Part shown: positions 1 through 8,246 of the stretch, piece after piece
Layout of the letters: every line of letters begins with the position of its first letter
How positions within the stretch are numbered: the stretch's first letter is position 1
From: Pseudomonas putida
GTDB taxonomy: Bacteria; Pseudomonadota; Gammaproteobacteria; Pseudomonadales; Pseudomonadaceae
Length of the DNA stretch: 64,000 bases
Direction: 5' to 3'
Assembly: GCF_002906855.1 (NCBI RefSeq)
Contig: NZ_MINI01000028.1
Span: forward strand, 1,860,001 to 1,924,000
Notes under the pieces: model-generated
What the model saw: the letters and a program-made list of their open reading frames with translations, nothing else
What the model was told of the DNA's origin: nothing
The model's database searches: none
Translations under genes and position numbers: made by a program

Positions 1-1
1 C

Positions 2-1081
2 ATCGCCGCCGACCTCGGCGTGTCCATCCCTGCCGCCGGGCTGTTGGTCAGCGCCTACGCGGTCGGCGTACTGCTCGGCGCGCCACTGATGACCCTGGCC
101 ACCGGCAAGATCCCGCGGCGCTACCTGCTGATCGGCCTGATGGCGATCTTCACCCTGGGCAACGTGATGTCGGCGATGGCCACCGATTATCAAAGCCTGA
201 TGGTCGCACGCGTCGTCACCTCGCTTAACCATGGTGCGTTCTTTGGCGTCGGCTCGGTGGTCGCGGCCAGCGTGGTTCCGCCCGAGAAGCGGGCAGGCGC
301 GGTGGCGGCAATGTTCATGGGGCTGACCCTGGCTACCATCGGCGGCGTACCACTGGCTACCTGGTTCGGAGAGCTGCTGGGCTGGCGCACGGCGTTCTGG
401 GGTATTGCCGGCCTGGGCCTGGTCGCGATGGTCTCGCTGTGGTTCGCACTGCCCAACCTGCCGCTGCCGAAAAGTGGCGGTGCAATGGCCGAAATCCGTG
501 TGCTTGGCCGGGGGCCGGTACTGTCGGCGCTGGCGCTGACCGTGGTTGGCTCCAGTGCGATGTTCACCGTGTTCACCTACATCGCGCCGATCCTGCATGC
601 CCAGGCACAGGCGTCGACGACCTTCATCACGGCCATGCTGGTGCTGTTCGGCATCGGTTTGACCCTGGGCAACATGTGGGGCGGCAAGGCGGCGGACCGC
701 TCGATCGAGCGAACCTTGATGGTGTCGCTGGCATTGCTGATCGCCGTGCTGCTGGTGTTTCCGGCCACCTTGGGCTGGTCGCTGCCGACCGCGGTGGCGA
801 TCCTGGTGTGGGGAATCGCCAGCTTCGCCCTGGTACCACCGCTGCAGATGCGCGTGATGGAAGCTGCCAAGGACGCGCCGAACCTGGCGTCGGCGGTGAA
901 CATCGGCGCTTTCAACCTGGGCAACGCGATTGGCGCGGCGCTGGGTGGCGCAGTGATCAATGCAGGGCTGGGGTATCCGGCGGTTTCGTATGCCGGGGCA
1001 GGGATGGCGCTACTGGGGCTGGTGCTGACCATCGCCTGGCGGACGCGGCCAGTGGTGCCGGTGCAGCAGGCGGCGGCATAA
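2..1081 (+). CDS. MFS efflux transporter, AraJ/YdhP-like DHA1 family (5' end outside window)
   Basis: Inner-membrane drug/metabolite efflux protein, probably proton-coupled. The frame is open from base 2, so the true start lies before the window. The visible protein begins IAADLGVSIPAAGLLVSAYA, which is the usual end of TM1 and start of TM2 in AraJ/YdhP/PbuE-type DHA1 carriers, so only the first 30-40 residues are missing. About ten or eleven further hydrophobic segments follow. The motif-A loop between TM2 and TM3 is diverged (ATGKIPRRYLL), as is typical of this subfamily. It ends 21 bp before the convergent Rhs gene, with no clear hairpin between them. The substrate cannot be told from sequence. 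Confidence 0.85.
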   Translation: MAADLGVSIPAAGLLVSAYAVGVLLGAPLMTLATGKIPRRYLLIGLMAIFTLGNVMSAMATDYQSLMVARVVTSLNHGAFFGVGSVVAASVVPPEKRAGAVAAMFMGLTLATIGGVPLATWFGELLGWRTAFWGIAGLGLVAMVSLWFALPNLPLPKSGGAMAEIRVLGRGPVLSALALTVVGSSAMFTVFTYIAPILHAQAQASTTFITAMLVLFGIGLTLGNMWGGKAADRSIERTLMVSLALLIAVLLVFPATLGWSLPTAVAILVWGIASFALVPPLQMRVMEAAKDAPNLASAVNIGAFNLGNAIGAALGGAVINAGLGYPAVSYAGAGMALLGLVLTIAWRTRPVVPVQQAAA

Positions 1082-1102
1082 CTGAGTTTCCATGGTTTCC
1101 TG

Positions 1103-3895
1103 CTACTGAGAGGAATATCGCTTTTGACGGGGGCCACGTTCTTCAGAAAGGCTCCTTGAACGAACCTGACCTACAGAATGCCCTCTGATGGCGGTCCCGC
1201 TTAATGAAGAATGAGCGGAGTCAATGTGCGGGGCGGGCTGGGAAATATCGGGCGAGCTGGGTGAATGTGACCTAGAGACTGAAACCTGCTGAAGTTCGAT
1301 GGCTCCAGATGCTGAGTCAACAGTGGAATGCTGCCTTTCGAAAAGCTGAAGATCGGTGGATGCAGATGCTGAGCTAACAGTGGAGGGCGGCCTTTCGAAC
1401 ATCTCGAGAACCTCAGGATCTGCAACACTCAGGTCGGGCGTATATTCGCTCGGTCGGCGGGTTCGGCGGGATTCGGGGTGAATGTAAAATCCATAGCTTT
1501 CACTGAACGCGGGGAAGTAGGTCGTACCGAACTGCATGAGTGAGGCAGCCGTTATAAGCCGCTGCCCCGCGACTGGGTCCTCAGAGTGGTACCTGCGGAG
1601 CGCACTGATGGTTGTCAGGGTCAAGGCAGTGATCCTGGCCGCGATGGAAATCATACCTACTGCACCCAGACGTGTTCTGGCCTGGCGCCGTAAGTCGGCA
1701 ACGACGCGCCTGGGTACATCACGCCAACGGTCAGCTGCCCGGCCCGCGTGTATGAGCGAGTCGAGTATAGGGAGGGCCGTGTTGATCAAAGCATGTGAGC
1801 CATAGATCAGATTTATGGCGAACGCGTACCGGATCCAATGCTCGTTTGGATCAAGAAAGGCCCAGAAGTCGGGTTCAGCGGATGCGTCCTCACCCACCAG
1901 CCCCCTATCATCGCGATTGCGGACAGGATTGTTTCTTACCATCCGATACAGGTTGAGTCCGTCAACCGTCCCGCCCGGATCTGCACTCAGCCATCGGGCC
2001 AGCCCAGGTTGATAGTAACGCCAGCCGTAGTAGTAGAGCCCGGTCGCATCACGCTCCTTGCCTGAATAGCGCCACGTTCTATGAATCAGGGCATCTGCCT
2101 CAGAAGCGGTCTCATCCAGACCCGTGGTCTCCCCGAAAGGCGCATATTCTTCGCGCGTGACCAATTTCCCGGAACGATCGGTTTCCCCACCAACGCTGCC
2201 CAGGTGGTCGCTGAACGAATAACGCAAATGGATTTCATCGCCCAGCCGATCATGTACCCAACGCAGGCCAGCGATTTCAGTGATCACAACGTCCTTGTGC
2301 GGCAGTGGCTGGCCGGCGAGTAGCCGTTGGCGAAGTTCCAAGCCTTGCAGATAGGTCGTGATGATCTTCTGCCAGGCGCCTGCTGTGTTTAGCGAGGTGA
2401 TCTTGCGCGTACGCGTGCTGCCGTCGGCGTAGTGGTAATGCTCCCTGTCGTCAGCCTCGCCATCTGAGCGGCCAACCAGGCATACCTCACGCAGTTGATT
2501 GTCTGCCTGCCACGCCAATGGCCTGCCAGCGGCCAGCAGTTTCTGCAGGCCACCGGCGAGGAAGCCGCTTTCCGGAAGTAAGCCAAGGCCGTCCGGCAAT
2601 GCCCGGTTGCTCTGGCTGGTAACGACAAGCTTGCGGCTTCGCACACCGGCGCCCCCGTTGTGGCTAAGGGTGGTTAGGTTGTCGCCATCGTCGTAGCTGT
2701 ACTGCTCGCGGTATCGGCTCCATACCCCGCCACCCCGGCGGCCCGCAGCACTGAAGGCCGCCGTCCGAAAACCGCCGGTCACAGCGCGCTCGCGGCCAGT
2801 GGCATGCACCAGGCGGTACAAGGTGTCATAGGCATATTCCCGCACGCCGCTGACCTGCTGGTTGTGGTGCCATTGCGGGTCGACGCTTCGATCATCGAGG
2901 GCCTGCAGGTTGCCGACCGGGTCGTAGTGGTAATGCAGGTCGCAGATCATCAGTGCGCCCAGTGGGTGCCCGGCTGGGCGTGAAGTCTTGTGACGGACCA
3001 GGCGCTGCGTGGTGGGTGAGTAGGTAAAGGTATCGATCACTCCGTTGGCTGCGGCCTGCAACAGTGGCGCACCGTCGGCCCGGCGCTGCACGGCGTTGAA
3101 TGCCACGGCCTGAGCATTGCCTTGGTGCAGCCGGGTTTCGCTTATCGCACCGCTGATGTCATAGGCTGTCAGCACAGTCACGTCCGCAGGATTGGTGGTA
3201 GCCAGCACTGCACCGGTGGCATCGTGGCAAGCGGTCATGCGCAGCGCTGAAGGTTCCAGTTCGCTTTCGCTGTCGCCTGCCCAGTCCGGCAGTTGTGCCT
3301 CGGGCTGTAACAGGTACCGCCGGGTTTCGATTACCTGATCGGTCAACGATTGCGAGCGGGTGTGAAGGTACCCGGCATTGTCGAACTGTTTGATGATGCT
3401 ACCCACCAGGTTGCGGTCGCGCTCGGCCGAAGTCGTTTTTGCATGCAGCATGCGTTCGCGCTGGCGCGGCATGCCACCCGCCGGTTGTTCGAACGTTGCG
3501 AGCAGGCGCCCACCTTCAGCGGCGGCTTCATACAGTGACCAGTTGCGAGTGCCTTGGGCATTCTGCGCCCATAGCAAGCGCCCGGCGCTGTCGTTCAGTG
3601 CCAGGGTGGTATCGCCGTCAGCCGTATGTCGTTCGAGCGCCTGGCCGTCGAGGCTGCTGACCGTGGTGGCGTCGGGCAGCAGCGGTGCTGTCGGGGTCGC
3701 TCTGAGTGGGCGGGCACCGAAGACCCAGGTTTTGCGTGACAGCAGGTCTGCCTCGGAGCGTGTGCGCAACAACCGAGCCTGGGGAACATCGGGGTGGCGC
3801 AACAGGCGCAGGGCCAGCAGCGGGCTGTCGGCGCTGCCCCGGACAGCCACACTGGGCGTGTTCGCATGAAGGACTGCGAGTGCGGCCTTATGCAT
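1103..3895 (-). CDS. RHS/YD-repeat polymorphic toxin, TccC-like, with variable C-terminal tail
   Basis: A 930-residue Rhs-family protein. Residues 1 to about 640 carry scattered YD repeats (for example YAYDTLYRLVHATGRE, YSYDDGDNLTTL). They end in the Rhs-associated core, with DHLGSVGGETD, RYSGKERDATGLYYYGWRYY and DPGGTVDGLNLYRMVRNNP, the self-cleaving shell boundary known from TccC/Rhs toxins. The last ~265 residues (bases 1103-1900) are the variable tail, which is the effector part in this family. The tail has two hydrophobic stretches, a tandem 19-residue repeat (FERPPSTVSSAS / FERQHSTVDSAS) and a Ser/Arg-rich end; I recognise no enzyme fold. The start is supported by GGAG 7 nt upstream. 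There is no signal peptide, no tcA/tcB partner and no obvious immunity gene beside it, which favours an orphan TccC-like (anti-eukaryote) role over a contact-dependent antibacterial one. That last point is inference. Confidence 0.85.
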   Translation of the reverse strand: MHKAALAVLHANTPSVAVRGSADSPLLALRLLRHPDVPQARLLRTRSEADLLSRKTWVFGARPLRATPTAPLLPDATTVSSLDGQALERHTADGDTTLALNDSAGRLLWAQNAQGTRNWSLYEAAAEGGRLLATFEQPAGGMPRQRERMLHAKTTSAERDRNLVGSIIKQFDNAGYLHTRSQSLTDQVIETRRYLLQPEAQLPDWAGDSESELEPSALRMTACHDATGAVLATTNPADVTVLTAYDISGAISETRLHQGNAQAVAFNAVQRRADGAPLLQAAANGVIDTFTYSPTTQRLVRHKTSRPAGHPLGALMICDLHYHYDPVGNLQALDDRSVDPQWHHNQQVSGVREYAYDTLYRLVHATGRERAVTGGFRTAAFSAAGRRGGGVWSRYREQYSYDDGDNLTTLSHNGGAGVRSRKLVVTSQSNRALPDGLGLLPESGFLAGGLQKLLAAGRPLAWQADNQLREVCLVGRSDGEADDREHYHYADGSTRTRKITSLNTAGAWQKIITTYLQGLELRQRLLAGQPLPHKDVVITEIAGLRWVHDRLGDEIHLRYSFSDHLGSVGGETDRSGKLVTREEYAPFGETTGLDETASEADALIHRTWRYSGKERDATGLYYYGWRYYQPGLARWLSADPGGTVDGLNLYRMVRNNPVRNRDDRGLVGEDASAEPDFWAFLDPNEHWIRYAFAINLIYGSHALINTALPILDSLIHAGRAADRWRDVPRRVVADLRRQARTRLGAVGMISIAARITALTLTTISALRRYHSEDPVAGQRLITAASLMQFGTTYFPAFSESYGFYIHPESRRTRRPSEYTPDLSVADPEVLEMFERPPSTVSSASASTDLQLFERQHSTVDSASGAIELQQVSVSRSHSPSSPDISQPAPHIDSAHSSLSGTAIRGHSVGQVRSRSLSEERGPRQKRYSSQ
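1289..1402. repeat. Two tandem 57-bp imperfect repeats inside the Rhs toxin tail
   Basis: Units 1289-1345 and 1346-1402 share blocks such as AGATGCTGAG, AACAGTGGA and CTTTCGAA at identical spacing. They encode the in-frame 19-residue repeat FERxxSTVxSASxxxxLQ at about residues 832-870 of the Rhs protein. Confidence 0.8.
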
Positions 3896-4000
3896 CGGCA
3901 GTCTCCGCTGGGGCTGTGCCTGCTACAAGGTCATGAGTCTATTGCTGTGCGCTGGCTCACGCACCTGGCAAAAATACCAGTTCTCGCAGCGCAGGCATGT

Positions 4001-4624
4001 TCAAGGCAGGCCGTTACGCCCGTGGGCAAGGTAGCCCGGGCGTTGGCTTAGGCGCTCGTAGTACGCGCTCACGGCAGGCAGGCCAGGGTGATTCAGCGGT
4101 GTGGCGAACCAGCGCTGCACCGACAGGCCGATGGGGATGTCGGCCAGGGTGAAGTGTTCGCCGGCAACGTAGGCGCCGGTGATGGCCAACTGCTGTTCGA
4201 GGATACCCATGTAACGGGCCCATTCGGCACAGCCGGCGGCCAGGGCCTTGGCATCCTGGTGCGCAGGCGACTGGCGCACCAGCGACATGAACGGGTAGCT
4301 CCACGCCCGGTTCAGGTCCGAGGCTTGCCAGTCGATCCACTGATCGACACGGGCCCGTGCCTGCGGTTCGGCGGGGTACAGGGCCGGGTCGCCGTAGCGG
4401 TTGGCCAGGTAACGGATGATGCTGTTGGATTCCCACAGGGTGAAGTCGCCGTCCTGGATCACCGGGACCATGGCGTTGGGGTTCAGTGCGAGGAATTGCG
4501 GGGCGTCGGTGGGTTGGAAGCCGTTGCCCCAGTCTTCACGCTCGAACGGAGTGTTGAATTCGGCGCAGGCCCACAGCACCTTGCGCACGTTGATCGAAGA
4601 GGCCCTGCCGAGTATCCGTAACAT
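4001..4624 (-). CDS. Glutathione S-transferase family protein
   Basis: Soluble cytosolic GST-fold protein of 207 residues. The N-terminal thioredoxin-like domain starts [20 protein letters not shown], with a candidate catalytic Ser at residues 9-10. It has the cis-Pro element MVPVI (about 52-56) and the ESNSI glutathione-binding turn (about 64-68). The rest is the all-helical C-terminal domain with the conserved LADI N-capping motif. An in-frame extension upstream exists, but homologous starts fit the ATG at 4624. It is divergent from the TauE/SafE gene across a 132-bp promoter region. The substrate is unknown. Confidence 0.9.
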   Translation of the reverse strand: MLRILGRASSINVRKVLWACAEFNTPFEREDWGNGFQPTDAPQFLALNPNAMVPVIQDGDFTLWESNSIIRYLANRYGDPALYPAEPQARARVDQWIDWQASDLNRAWSYPFMSLVRQSPAHQDAKALAAGCAEWARYMGILEQQLAITGAYVAGEHFTLADIPIGLSVQRWFATPLNHPGLPAVSAYYERLSQRPGYLAHGRNGLP

Positions 4625-4756
4625 GCGGTCGTCCTTGATGGGGTGAACACTGATCGTCGACGACGGCGTCTTTCGGGTCAAGCCAGATTTGAAGCAGACA
4701 TTCGCCACCGGCTCTGGCAAGGTGGAACGCCGATCTCGCCAGGCTCGAATAGCCCC

Positions 4757-5500
4757 ATGGATGCCTTCTACCTCATCGCCCTCGGTGCCATCGTCGCCGG
4801 TTTCGTCCAGGGCCTTTCCGGCTTTGCCTTCGGTATGGTCGCCATGTCGTTCTGGGCCTGGGGCCTGGAACCGCGGCTGGCGGCGTCGCTGACCGTGTTC
4901 GGCAGCTTCGCCGGCCAGCTCATTGCAGTGTTCAGTGTGCGGCGCGGCTTCAGCTGGGCGCTGCTGTGGCCTTTCGTGCTCGGCGGCTTGGCCGGCATCC
5001 CGCTTGGGGTGTGGGTGCTGCCGTACCTGGACATGCTCTGGTTCAAGGCCGTGTTCGGCACGCTGCTGGTGCTGTGGTGCCCGTTGATGCTGCTGGCGCC
5101 ACGCTTGCCACGGCTGCCGGGCAACCGCCTGGCCGATGGCGCGGTGGGCCTGGTGGGTGGGGCGTTGGGCGGAATCGGTGGCTTTACCGGCACAGTGCCT
5201 ACACTGTGGTGTACCTTGCGCGGCTTCGAGCGCGATACCCAGCGCGCGGTGATCCAGAACTTCAACCTGTCGATGCTGCTGGTGACCCTGCTCACCTACC
5301 TTGGCACCGGGGTGGTGACCCGCGAAATGCTGCCCGCGTTCGGCGTGGTGCTGCTGGCCATGGCGCTGCCAGCGCTGCTGGGTACGCGGCTGTACCTGGG
5401 GATCAGCGAACTGGCGTTTCGCCGGGTGGTGCTGGGGCTGCTGACGGCCTCCGGGGTGGCCATGCTGATGGCGTCGTTACCGGTATTGTTGAGCCGTTGA
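4757..5500 (+). CDS. TauE/SafE-family sulfite/organosulfur exporter-type permease
   Basis: Polytopic inner-membrane protein of 247 residues with about eight hydrophobic helices. The two related halves each carry a G-rich motif ([13 protein letters not shown] near the N-terminus and [18 protein letters not shown] near residue 140), the hallmark of TauE/SafE (DUF81) proteins. These move sulfite, sulfoacetate or other small anions. The ATG at 4757 was chosen because the first TM follows it directly; the in-frame extension upstream is charged and lacks similarity. It stands alone, divergent from the GST gene; the substrate is undetermined. Confidence 0.85.
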   Translation: MDAFYLIALGAIVAGFVQGLSGFAFGMVAMSFWAWGLEPRLAASLTVFGSFAGQLIAVFSVRRGFSWALLWPFVLGGLAGIPLGVWVLPYLDMLWFKAVFGTLLVLWCPLMLLAPRLPRLPGNRLADGAVGLVGGALGGIGGFTGTVPTLWCTLRGFERDTQRAVIQNFNLSMLLVTLLTYLGTGVVTREMLPAFGVVLLAMALPALLGTRLYLGISELAFRRVVLGLLTASGVAMLMASLPVLLSR

Positions 5501-5579
5501 GCGCTTGCCTGACGGAGCTTAACTTGGCACCCTTTGCGCCGCATCGATCCTCCGTGCCGTAACAGAAGGAAGCGCACCG

Positions 5580-6305
5580 TTGAGTTGGGACAAAGTCGGC
5601 AAACGCCTGGTCACCATGCTGCTTGGCCTGCTGGTCTTGCTGGTGGCGTATGGGCTGCTCAAGGACCATCCACGGCTCGAGGCGACCCTGACCTACGCCT
5701 ACCTCACCTATCCCAGCCAGTTCAGCGAGCGCATCAGCAAGGCCAACGAGCAGCTCAAGTACGAGCAGTTGCAGCCGCGCATCAGCCGCATCGGCGACGG
5801 TGCATTGAACCCGTATCAGGTCGACAAGCTGATCGAGCTGGTCCAGGCACCTTATGTGCAATTGTTCGCCAAGCCGTTCGAAGCCGGGCTGGTCGATCAC
5901 CGCACCGGCTTGCTCATCGACCTGCACAACCTTGGCGACAGTGACGTGCGCGCGGTGAAGATCCGCCTGCCAGCCAAAGGCCTGGTGCAGGTGCGCGATG
6001 CGGCGGGCAACGACACGCTTTACGAAGCGCCGACGGCGCAGGTGGAGATACCGGGCATCCAGCAGGGTGGGGAGTGCAGGGTCTGGGTCTACTTCGATGC
6101 GGACTATTCACTGATTCGCCAGGGCGGCATCGGTGTCAGTTTTGCCGGTGGCGAGGCAGATGTGCGGGTGTATAGCGAGTTCACCGGGTTCCCGGCGCTG
6201 GTGGCGCGCTACAGTCGCGAGCTGGTGGGGCTGCTGGGGGTGTTGCTGCTCGGCGTGCTGGGCATGGGGTACGCTTGCCTGACTCGACGGCGGGTTGTGG
6301 TTTGA
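5580..6305 (+). CDS. Unknown protein with N- and C-terminal membrane anchors
   Basis: I do not recognise this family. The 241-residue protein has one hydrophobic segment at about residues 11-26 and another at about 217-235 followed by RRRVVV. The ~190-residue part between them, probably periplasmic, contains a beta-rich stretch (about 125-200; RTGLLIDLHNLGDSDVRAVKI ...) suggestive of an Ig-like or NEW3-type domain. The TTG start is supported by a good AAGGAAG ribosome site 7 nt upstream; the next in-frame ATG (5616) would sit inside the first membrane segment. It lies 79 bp after the TauE-like gene on the same strand, so co-transcription is possible, and it ends before a 23-bp hairpin. Confidence 0.7.
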   Translation: MSWDKVGKRLVTMLLGLLVLLVAYGLLKDHPRLEATLTYAYLTYPSQFSERISKANEQLKYEQLQPRISRIGDGALNPYQVDKLIELVQAPYVQLFAKPFEAGLVDHRTGLLIDLHNLGDSDVRAVKIRLPAKGLVQVRDAAGNDTLYEAPTAQVEIPGIQQGGECRVWVYFDADYSLIRQGGIGVSFAGGEADVRVYSEFTGFPALVARYSRELVGLLGVLLLGVLGMGYACLTRRRVVV

Positions 6306-6330
6306 GTGGGGGATCGTCTTTGTTCTTGCA

Positions 6331-6380
6331 GCGCTTGTGAGATCGAGCGCCGCCCGCGCGGCGCTCGATCTCACAAGCGC
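6331..6380. terminator. 23-bp perfect hairpin between convergent genes
   Basis: Arms 6331-6353 and 6358-6380 pair perfectly (GCGCTTGTGAGATCGAGCGC...) around a 4-nt loop. It lies between the stop of the unknown gene (6305) and the stop of the convergent AhpD-like gene (6412). No U-run follows on either side, so it may be a bidirectional stabiliser or repeat element rather than a classic intrinsic terminator. Confidence 0.7.
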
Positions 6381-6411
6381 AAAAGCTCTCAGATCTGGCT
6401 CATTCCACCGA

Positions 6412-6849
6412 TCAGGCCGGAACCATGGCGAAGCCTACGCCAAAGCGGTTCCAGGCATTGATGGTGGCGATGGCCAAGGTCAGGTTGGCCACCTCGACCG
6501 GCTCGAAGTGCTGCTGCAGCGCTTCGTATTCCGGTTGCGGGGCGCCTCGCTCGGGCAGCCGGGTCAGGCATTCCACCCAGGCCAGTGCGGCACGCTCACG
6601 CGGGGTGAAGTAAGTCGTTTCCTGCCAGACGCACAGGGTCTGCAAGCGCGCCTCGGTCTCGCCGGCCTTGCGCGCATCATTGGCATGCATGTTCACGCAA
6701 TAGGCGCAGCCGTTGATCTGCGAAGCCCGCAGGCGCACCAGCTCGAGCAGTGAGTTTTCCAGGCCACTCTTGGCCAGGGCCTGCTCCAGGCCGACCATGG
6801 CCTTGTAGGCTTCCGGCGAGTGTTTGGCCCATTCGATACGGTTGTACAT
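6412..6849 (-). CDS. Carboxymuconolactone decarboxylase / AhpD-like protein
   Basis: A 145-residue helical protein of the CMD/AhpD superfamily, with the redox motif CAYCVNMH (Cys-x-x-Cys-x-x-x-His, about residues 52-59) typical of peroxidase-type members that reduce hydroperoxides through a dithiol. The ATG at 6849 has GGAG 6 nt upstream and begins MYNRIEWAKHSPEAYKAM, as in alkylhydroperoxidase-like homologues; ten upstream in-frame residues are rejected. It is convergent with the gene before it and divergent from the CynX-like transporter. Its electron donor and physiological role are unknown. Confidence 0.9.
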   Translation of the reverse strand: MYNRIEWAKHSPEAYKAMVGLEQALAKSGLENSLLELVRLRASQINGCAYCVNMHANDARKAGETEARLQTLCVWQETTYFTPRERAALAWVECLTRLPERGAPQPEYEALQQHFEPVEVANLTLAIATINAWNRFGVGFAMVPA

Positions 6850-7046
6850 GCTGTGCTCCAGGGAATGCGTGATGGACATGCGCTACCTTAGCGCCCATCG
6901 CCCATTGGCCCGATAGCCAATCTTGCGCTTTGCCGGGAGGCCAATCGGGCCATTAAGGTGGCCACTGACCTGCATCCAATCTCTTCATTTCTACCCTGAC
7001 TGCCTGGACAGGATAATGGCCGGGTCTTGCTTGGGAGTATCGATTC

Positions 7047-8246
7047 GTGATGAGAGGGGCGTTGAACCTGTTGCTGGTGATCTTGCTGGCATTGAACCTG
7101 AGACCGATCCTGACCAGCATTGGCCCGTTGCTCGAGCCGATGCGCGCGAGCACCGGGCTGGGTTACCAGCAGGCGGCGCTGCTGACCGCATTGCCGGTGC
7201 TGTGCATGGGGCTGGTGCCGTTGCTGCAGCCCTGGCTGCGGCGCTGGGTCAGCGAACACGGCGGCATGCTCGGCGGCCTCGGCGCCATTGCCCTGGCCTG
7301 CCTGTGGCGGCTGCAACTGGACAGCGCCTGGGCGCTGATCACCAGCGCGGTGCTGGCCGGGTTGGGTGTGGCGGTGGTGCAGGGCATGATGCCGGGCCTG
7401 GTCAATCGCTGGTTCCCCAGCCGCCTGGCCGGGACCATGGGCCTGTACTCGGCGGCGCTGATGAGCGGCGGTGGCCTGGCGGCGGTGCTCGGGCCGCATA
7501 TCAGCGGGCACTTCGGCCACTGGCAGGCCGGGCTTGGCTTGTGGGCGATCCCGGCGGTGCTGGCAGTGCTGGCCTGGGCCGCGCTGCGTCCTCGGGACAG
7601 CGCGCCAAAGCTGGCCGGTGCCACGGGCGGCCACTGGTTCGGCACGCGCCGGGCCTGGTTGCTGGCGCTGTACTTCGGCCTGATCAATGGCGGCTATACC
7701 AGCATGGTCGCGTGGTTGCCGGCCTACCACCTGGAACACGGTGGCACCGCGCAGGGCGGGGGCGACCTGGTCGGCCTGATGACCATTTTCCAGGTCTGCG
7801 GTGCCCTGGGCCTGCCGCTGTTGCTGCGCGGCCTGGCCGACCGTCGCCCGGGCTTGTGGCTGGCGTTGTCGATCCAGCTGGCGGGTTTCCTCGGCTTGCT
7901 GCTGGCACCGACGCTGGCCATGGGCCTGTGGGTCGCGATGATCGGCTTTGGCCTGGGCGCCTGCTTCAGCCTGAGCCTGACCTTGACCCTGGAGCACCTC
8001 AAGACGCCCGCTGAAGCCGGTAGCCTGGCGGCGTTCGTGCAGGGCATCGGCTTCATCATCACCGGCATCATCCCGTACATCACCGGTTGGTTGCGCGATG
8101 TCAGCGGCGACTTCCAGGCATCCTGGATGTTGCTGACCGTTACCGTGCTGGCGATGCTGTTGGTGACCGCCTGTTTCGCCCCGCGCGGCTATGCAGCGGC
8201 CATTGCCCGGCCGAAGCGGGGTGGCCAGGCGGCGCTGGTCAACTGA
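7047..8246 (+). CDS. CynX/NimT-family MFS transporter
   Basis: Inner-membrane carrier of about 399 residues with 12 hydrophobic segments. The start region MRGALNLLLVILLALNLRPILTSIGPLL is characteristic of CynX/NimT (cyanate / nitroimidazole) transporters of the major facilitator superfamily, including the NLRP motif in TM1. GTG at 7047 and ATG at 7050 are both possible starts, with GGGAG about 9 nt upstream. Its 3' end overlaps the last bases of the convergent MocR regulator by 8 bp, so the two transcripts are antisense at their ends. No cyanase (cynS) is present, so cyanate should not be assumed as substrate. Confidence 0.85.
   Translation: MMRGALNLLLVILLALNLRPILTSIGPLLEPMRASTGLGYQQAALLTALPVLCMGLVPLLQPWLRRWVSEHGGMLGGLGAIALACLWRLQLDSAWALITSAVLAGLGVAVVQGMMPGLVNRWFPSRLAGTMGLYSAALMSGGGLAAVLGPHISGHFGHWQAGLGLWAIPAVLAVLAWAALRPRDSAPKLAGATGGHWFGTRRAWLLALYFGLINGGYTSMVAWLPAYHLEHGGTAQGGGDLVGLMTIFQVCGALGLPLLLRGLADRRPGLWLALSIQLAGFLGLLLAPTLAMGLWVAMIGFGLGACFSLSLTLTLEHLKTPAEAGSLAAFVQGIGFIITGIIPYITGWLRDVSGDFQASWMLLTVTVLAMLLVTACFAPRGYAAAIARPKRGGQAALVN

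Noticed and set aside
1082..1102. Immunity gene downstream of the Rhs toxin
   Set aside because: Only 21 bp separate the Rhs stop from the convergent MFS gene; there is no room for a gene.
7047..8246. Naming the MFS gene cynX
   Set aside because: Family match is good, but no cynS or cynT is nearby, and many CynX/NimT proteins carry other substrates.
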